Assembly (NCBI GenBank): GCA_034667405.1
Contig: JAXDJX010000028.1
Coordinates: forward strand, 1-51,704
DNA from: JANXVR01 sp034667405
GTDB lineage: Bacteria; Actinomycetota; UBA4738; HRBIN12
Direction of reading: 5' to 3'
Length of the DNA stretch: 51,704 nt
Both the position numbers and the translations under genes were made by a program. Under the pieces are notes generated by a model. It saw nothing but the letters and a program-made list of their open reading frames with translations. It had not been told where the DNA came from and ran no database searches. Every line of letters starts with the position of its first letter. The stretch's first letter is position 1. Shown piece after piece: positions 50,486 through 51,704 of this stretch.

Positions 50486-51540
50486 GCGGACGGCCGGGCG
50501 ACCACGTGGATGCGGCAGACCCGGAAACCCGAGAACTGATGCGGGAAGGAGGCGTAGACGCGGAAGAGGTAGTCGCCTGGTGGCGCCGATATCACCCGGT
50601 CGGGCCCGGTTAAGGGGATCGACGCGATCTTGACGTACGGCTTCGTGAGGGATCCGTAGGAGAGACGCGCATAGTCCTTCAAGGTCCCGTAGCCTGGGTT
50701 CACGAAGGAGATCGGTACCCCACTCACGACCGTCAATGTCTTGCCGGGAGCCGTGATGCTGTCCGGGAAGGGGTACGGATCGCCGGATCTGATACCGGTC
50801 GCACGGAGGAAGCCGCCCTTCACGTAGGCGCCGTTGACGGCGAACGCGATGAAGGGCTCGCCATGCTGGCCGAAGCCGTCGTTGAACCACAGGACCTGAA
50901 ATGCGCCGGGTGAGCGGATCCACAACATGGTCCGCCATTCCTCCATCGTGTGCTCATACCGGGCGTGCGCGAAGAGCATGTAAAAGCCTGGGCCGGGCAG
51001 CACGCCACCGTCCGACAAGGTGATCGTCGATCCGGCTCGCTTGAAACGATGGGTGATCGGCGTCAGCGTCACCGCAGACGAAGTGGCCTCCGATGAAAGG
51101 TGTACCCGGGCGCCGGCGTTGAGCGCGGGGTCGGTGTCGGGGAAGAGATAGGGGTCGCCGTACGGTCCGCCCAGAGGCGTGTTGTGTCCGGCGGACGCCG
51201 GAGCAACCACCCCGGGAGACCACCTGCCGACGATCTGGCCATAGGTGATATCGAAGACCAATGGACTGTCTCCGCGCCCTGTGGCCTCGACGGTTCGAAC
51301 GATGTCAGGCGCCGTATCACGATCGAAGAGATCGATGAACAGCGGTGGAACCGTGGCTCCATTGTCAGGGGTGCCGGTTCCGGTCCACGCGGCCGCGGTC
51401 AGGGGTCGGGCCACACTTGCGGTGAGCAGAACCGAGGTTGCGAACACACTCAGGACCAGCGCACCGACCAAGGAACGGTGGTGGTGGCGTCCGTCAGGGA
51501 ACCGGGTCGTTTCGTATCCGCGCTGAGGGTGTCGGCTCAA
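50482..51540 (-). CDS. secreted paralogue of the anti-sigma ectodomain
   Basis: 352 residues from a TTG at 51540, with GAGGAGG 8 nt upstream. An N-terminal hydrophobic segment (about 24-50, LVGALVLSVFATSVLLTASVA) acts as a signal peptide; there is no other membrane helix. The rest matches the outer domain of the 48781-49950 protein from TVPPLFIDLFDRDTAPD through YLFPDTDPALNAGARVHLS and FQVLWFNDGFGQHGEP to GPDRVISAPPGDYLFRVYA. It therefore looks like a free extracellular copy of the sensor domain, encoded directly upstream of the sigma gene on the same strand. Confidence 0.75.
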   Translation of the reverse strand: MSRHPQRGYETTRFPDGRHHHRSLVGALVLSVFATSVLLTASVARPLTAAAWTGTGTPDNGATVPPLFIDLFDRDTAPDIVRTVEATGRGDSPLVFDITYGQIVGRWSPGVVAPASAGHNTPLGGPYGDPYLFPDTDPALNAGARVHLSSEATSSAVTLTPITHRFKRAGSTITLSDGGVLPGPGFYMLFAHARYEHTMEEWRTMLWIRSPGAFQVLWFNDGFGQHGEPFIAFAVNGAYVKGGFLRATGIRSGDPYPFPDSITAPGKTLTVVSGVPISFVNPGYGTLKDYARLSYGSLTKPYVKIASIPLTGPDRVISAPPGDYLFRVYASFPHQFSGFRVCRIHVVARPSA

Positions 51541-51621
51541 GGGAGTCCTCCTCGAATGTGCTCGATCCTGGCGGCCGGGGGGGCGCGACGACCATCGTTG
51601 CGGGTAGTGCCGTCTGGGTCT

Positions 51622-51704
<83 letters not shown>

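Overview
This window looks like the end of a contig from a high-GC Gram-positive bacterium, most likely a member of the Actinomycetota outside the well-studied genera. The clues are high-GC coding sequence, an F420-type luciferase-like oxidoreductase, a PadR regulator coupled to inositol-3-phosphate synthase, Ni-type superoxide dismutase, a PAC2 protein, and many genes whose start codon lies 5 to 9 nt behind a TANNNT box, the arrangement of actinobacterial leaderless mRNAs. The last 83 bases are all G and look like a sequencing or assembly artefact.

Region 1 (1-9687) follows a DedA fragment and a GNAT gene and is a potassium island. A KdpD-like kinase lacking the usual N-terminal KdpD sensor, a KdpE-like regulator and a KimA-type transporter read leftward. 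A second KimA-type transporter and two TrkA/CeoBC-like RCK proteins read rightward. The space between the two arms holds three helically phased CYTCACG repeats, a likely operator for the regulator. Region 2 (9708-17158) holds an H+-pumping pyrophosphatase of the K+-independent type divergent from a fluoride channel, a polytopic membrane protein, a membrane-anchored protein with an LCP cell-wall ligase, and a Ca2+/cation antiporter. Region 3 (17208-26325) holds an MrfA/SftH-type helicase, a SLOG protein, a coiled-coil membrane protein, a flippase with a phosphodiesterase, and housekeeping-like singletons (GNAT, CMD, PAC2).

Region 4 (about 26420-31848) is the most striking. A cobalamin riboswitch with an evident ribosome-binding-site hairpin leads a five-gene unit. 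It encodes a secreted alpha/alpha-toroid protein, a membrane-tethered DUF4430 (transcobalamin beta-domain-like) protein, and an ECF transporter (T, fused A-A', S). The first two proteins correspond to the two domains of animal intrinsic factor/transcobalamin, split into separate genes, which suggests an extracellular vitamin B12 capture system feeding an ECF importer.

Region 5 (31859-43401) has an FAD oxidoreductase, a PNPOx-like protein coupled to an MFS transporter, PadR-ino1 with a clear palindromic operator, a cupredoxin, an F420 enzyme, an MFS protein, a MarR-MFS pair, and a membrane-anchored M10-like metalloprotease. Region 6 (43466-51704) has a PKD protein, a tusA-dsrE2 sulfur-relay pair behind a leaderless cysteine-rich leader peptide, sodN divergent from its maturation peptidase with start codons sharing one CATG, a thrombospondin-type-3 calcium-binding protein, a YchF GTPase, and an ECF sigma factor with a membrane-anchored anti-sigma candidate whose ectodomain is also encoded as a free secreted paralogue.
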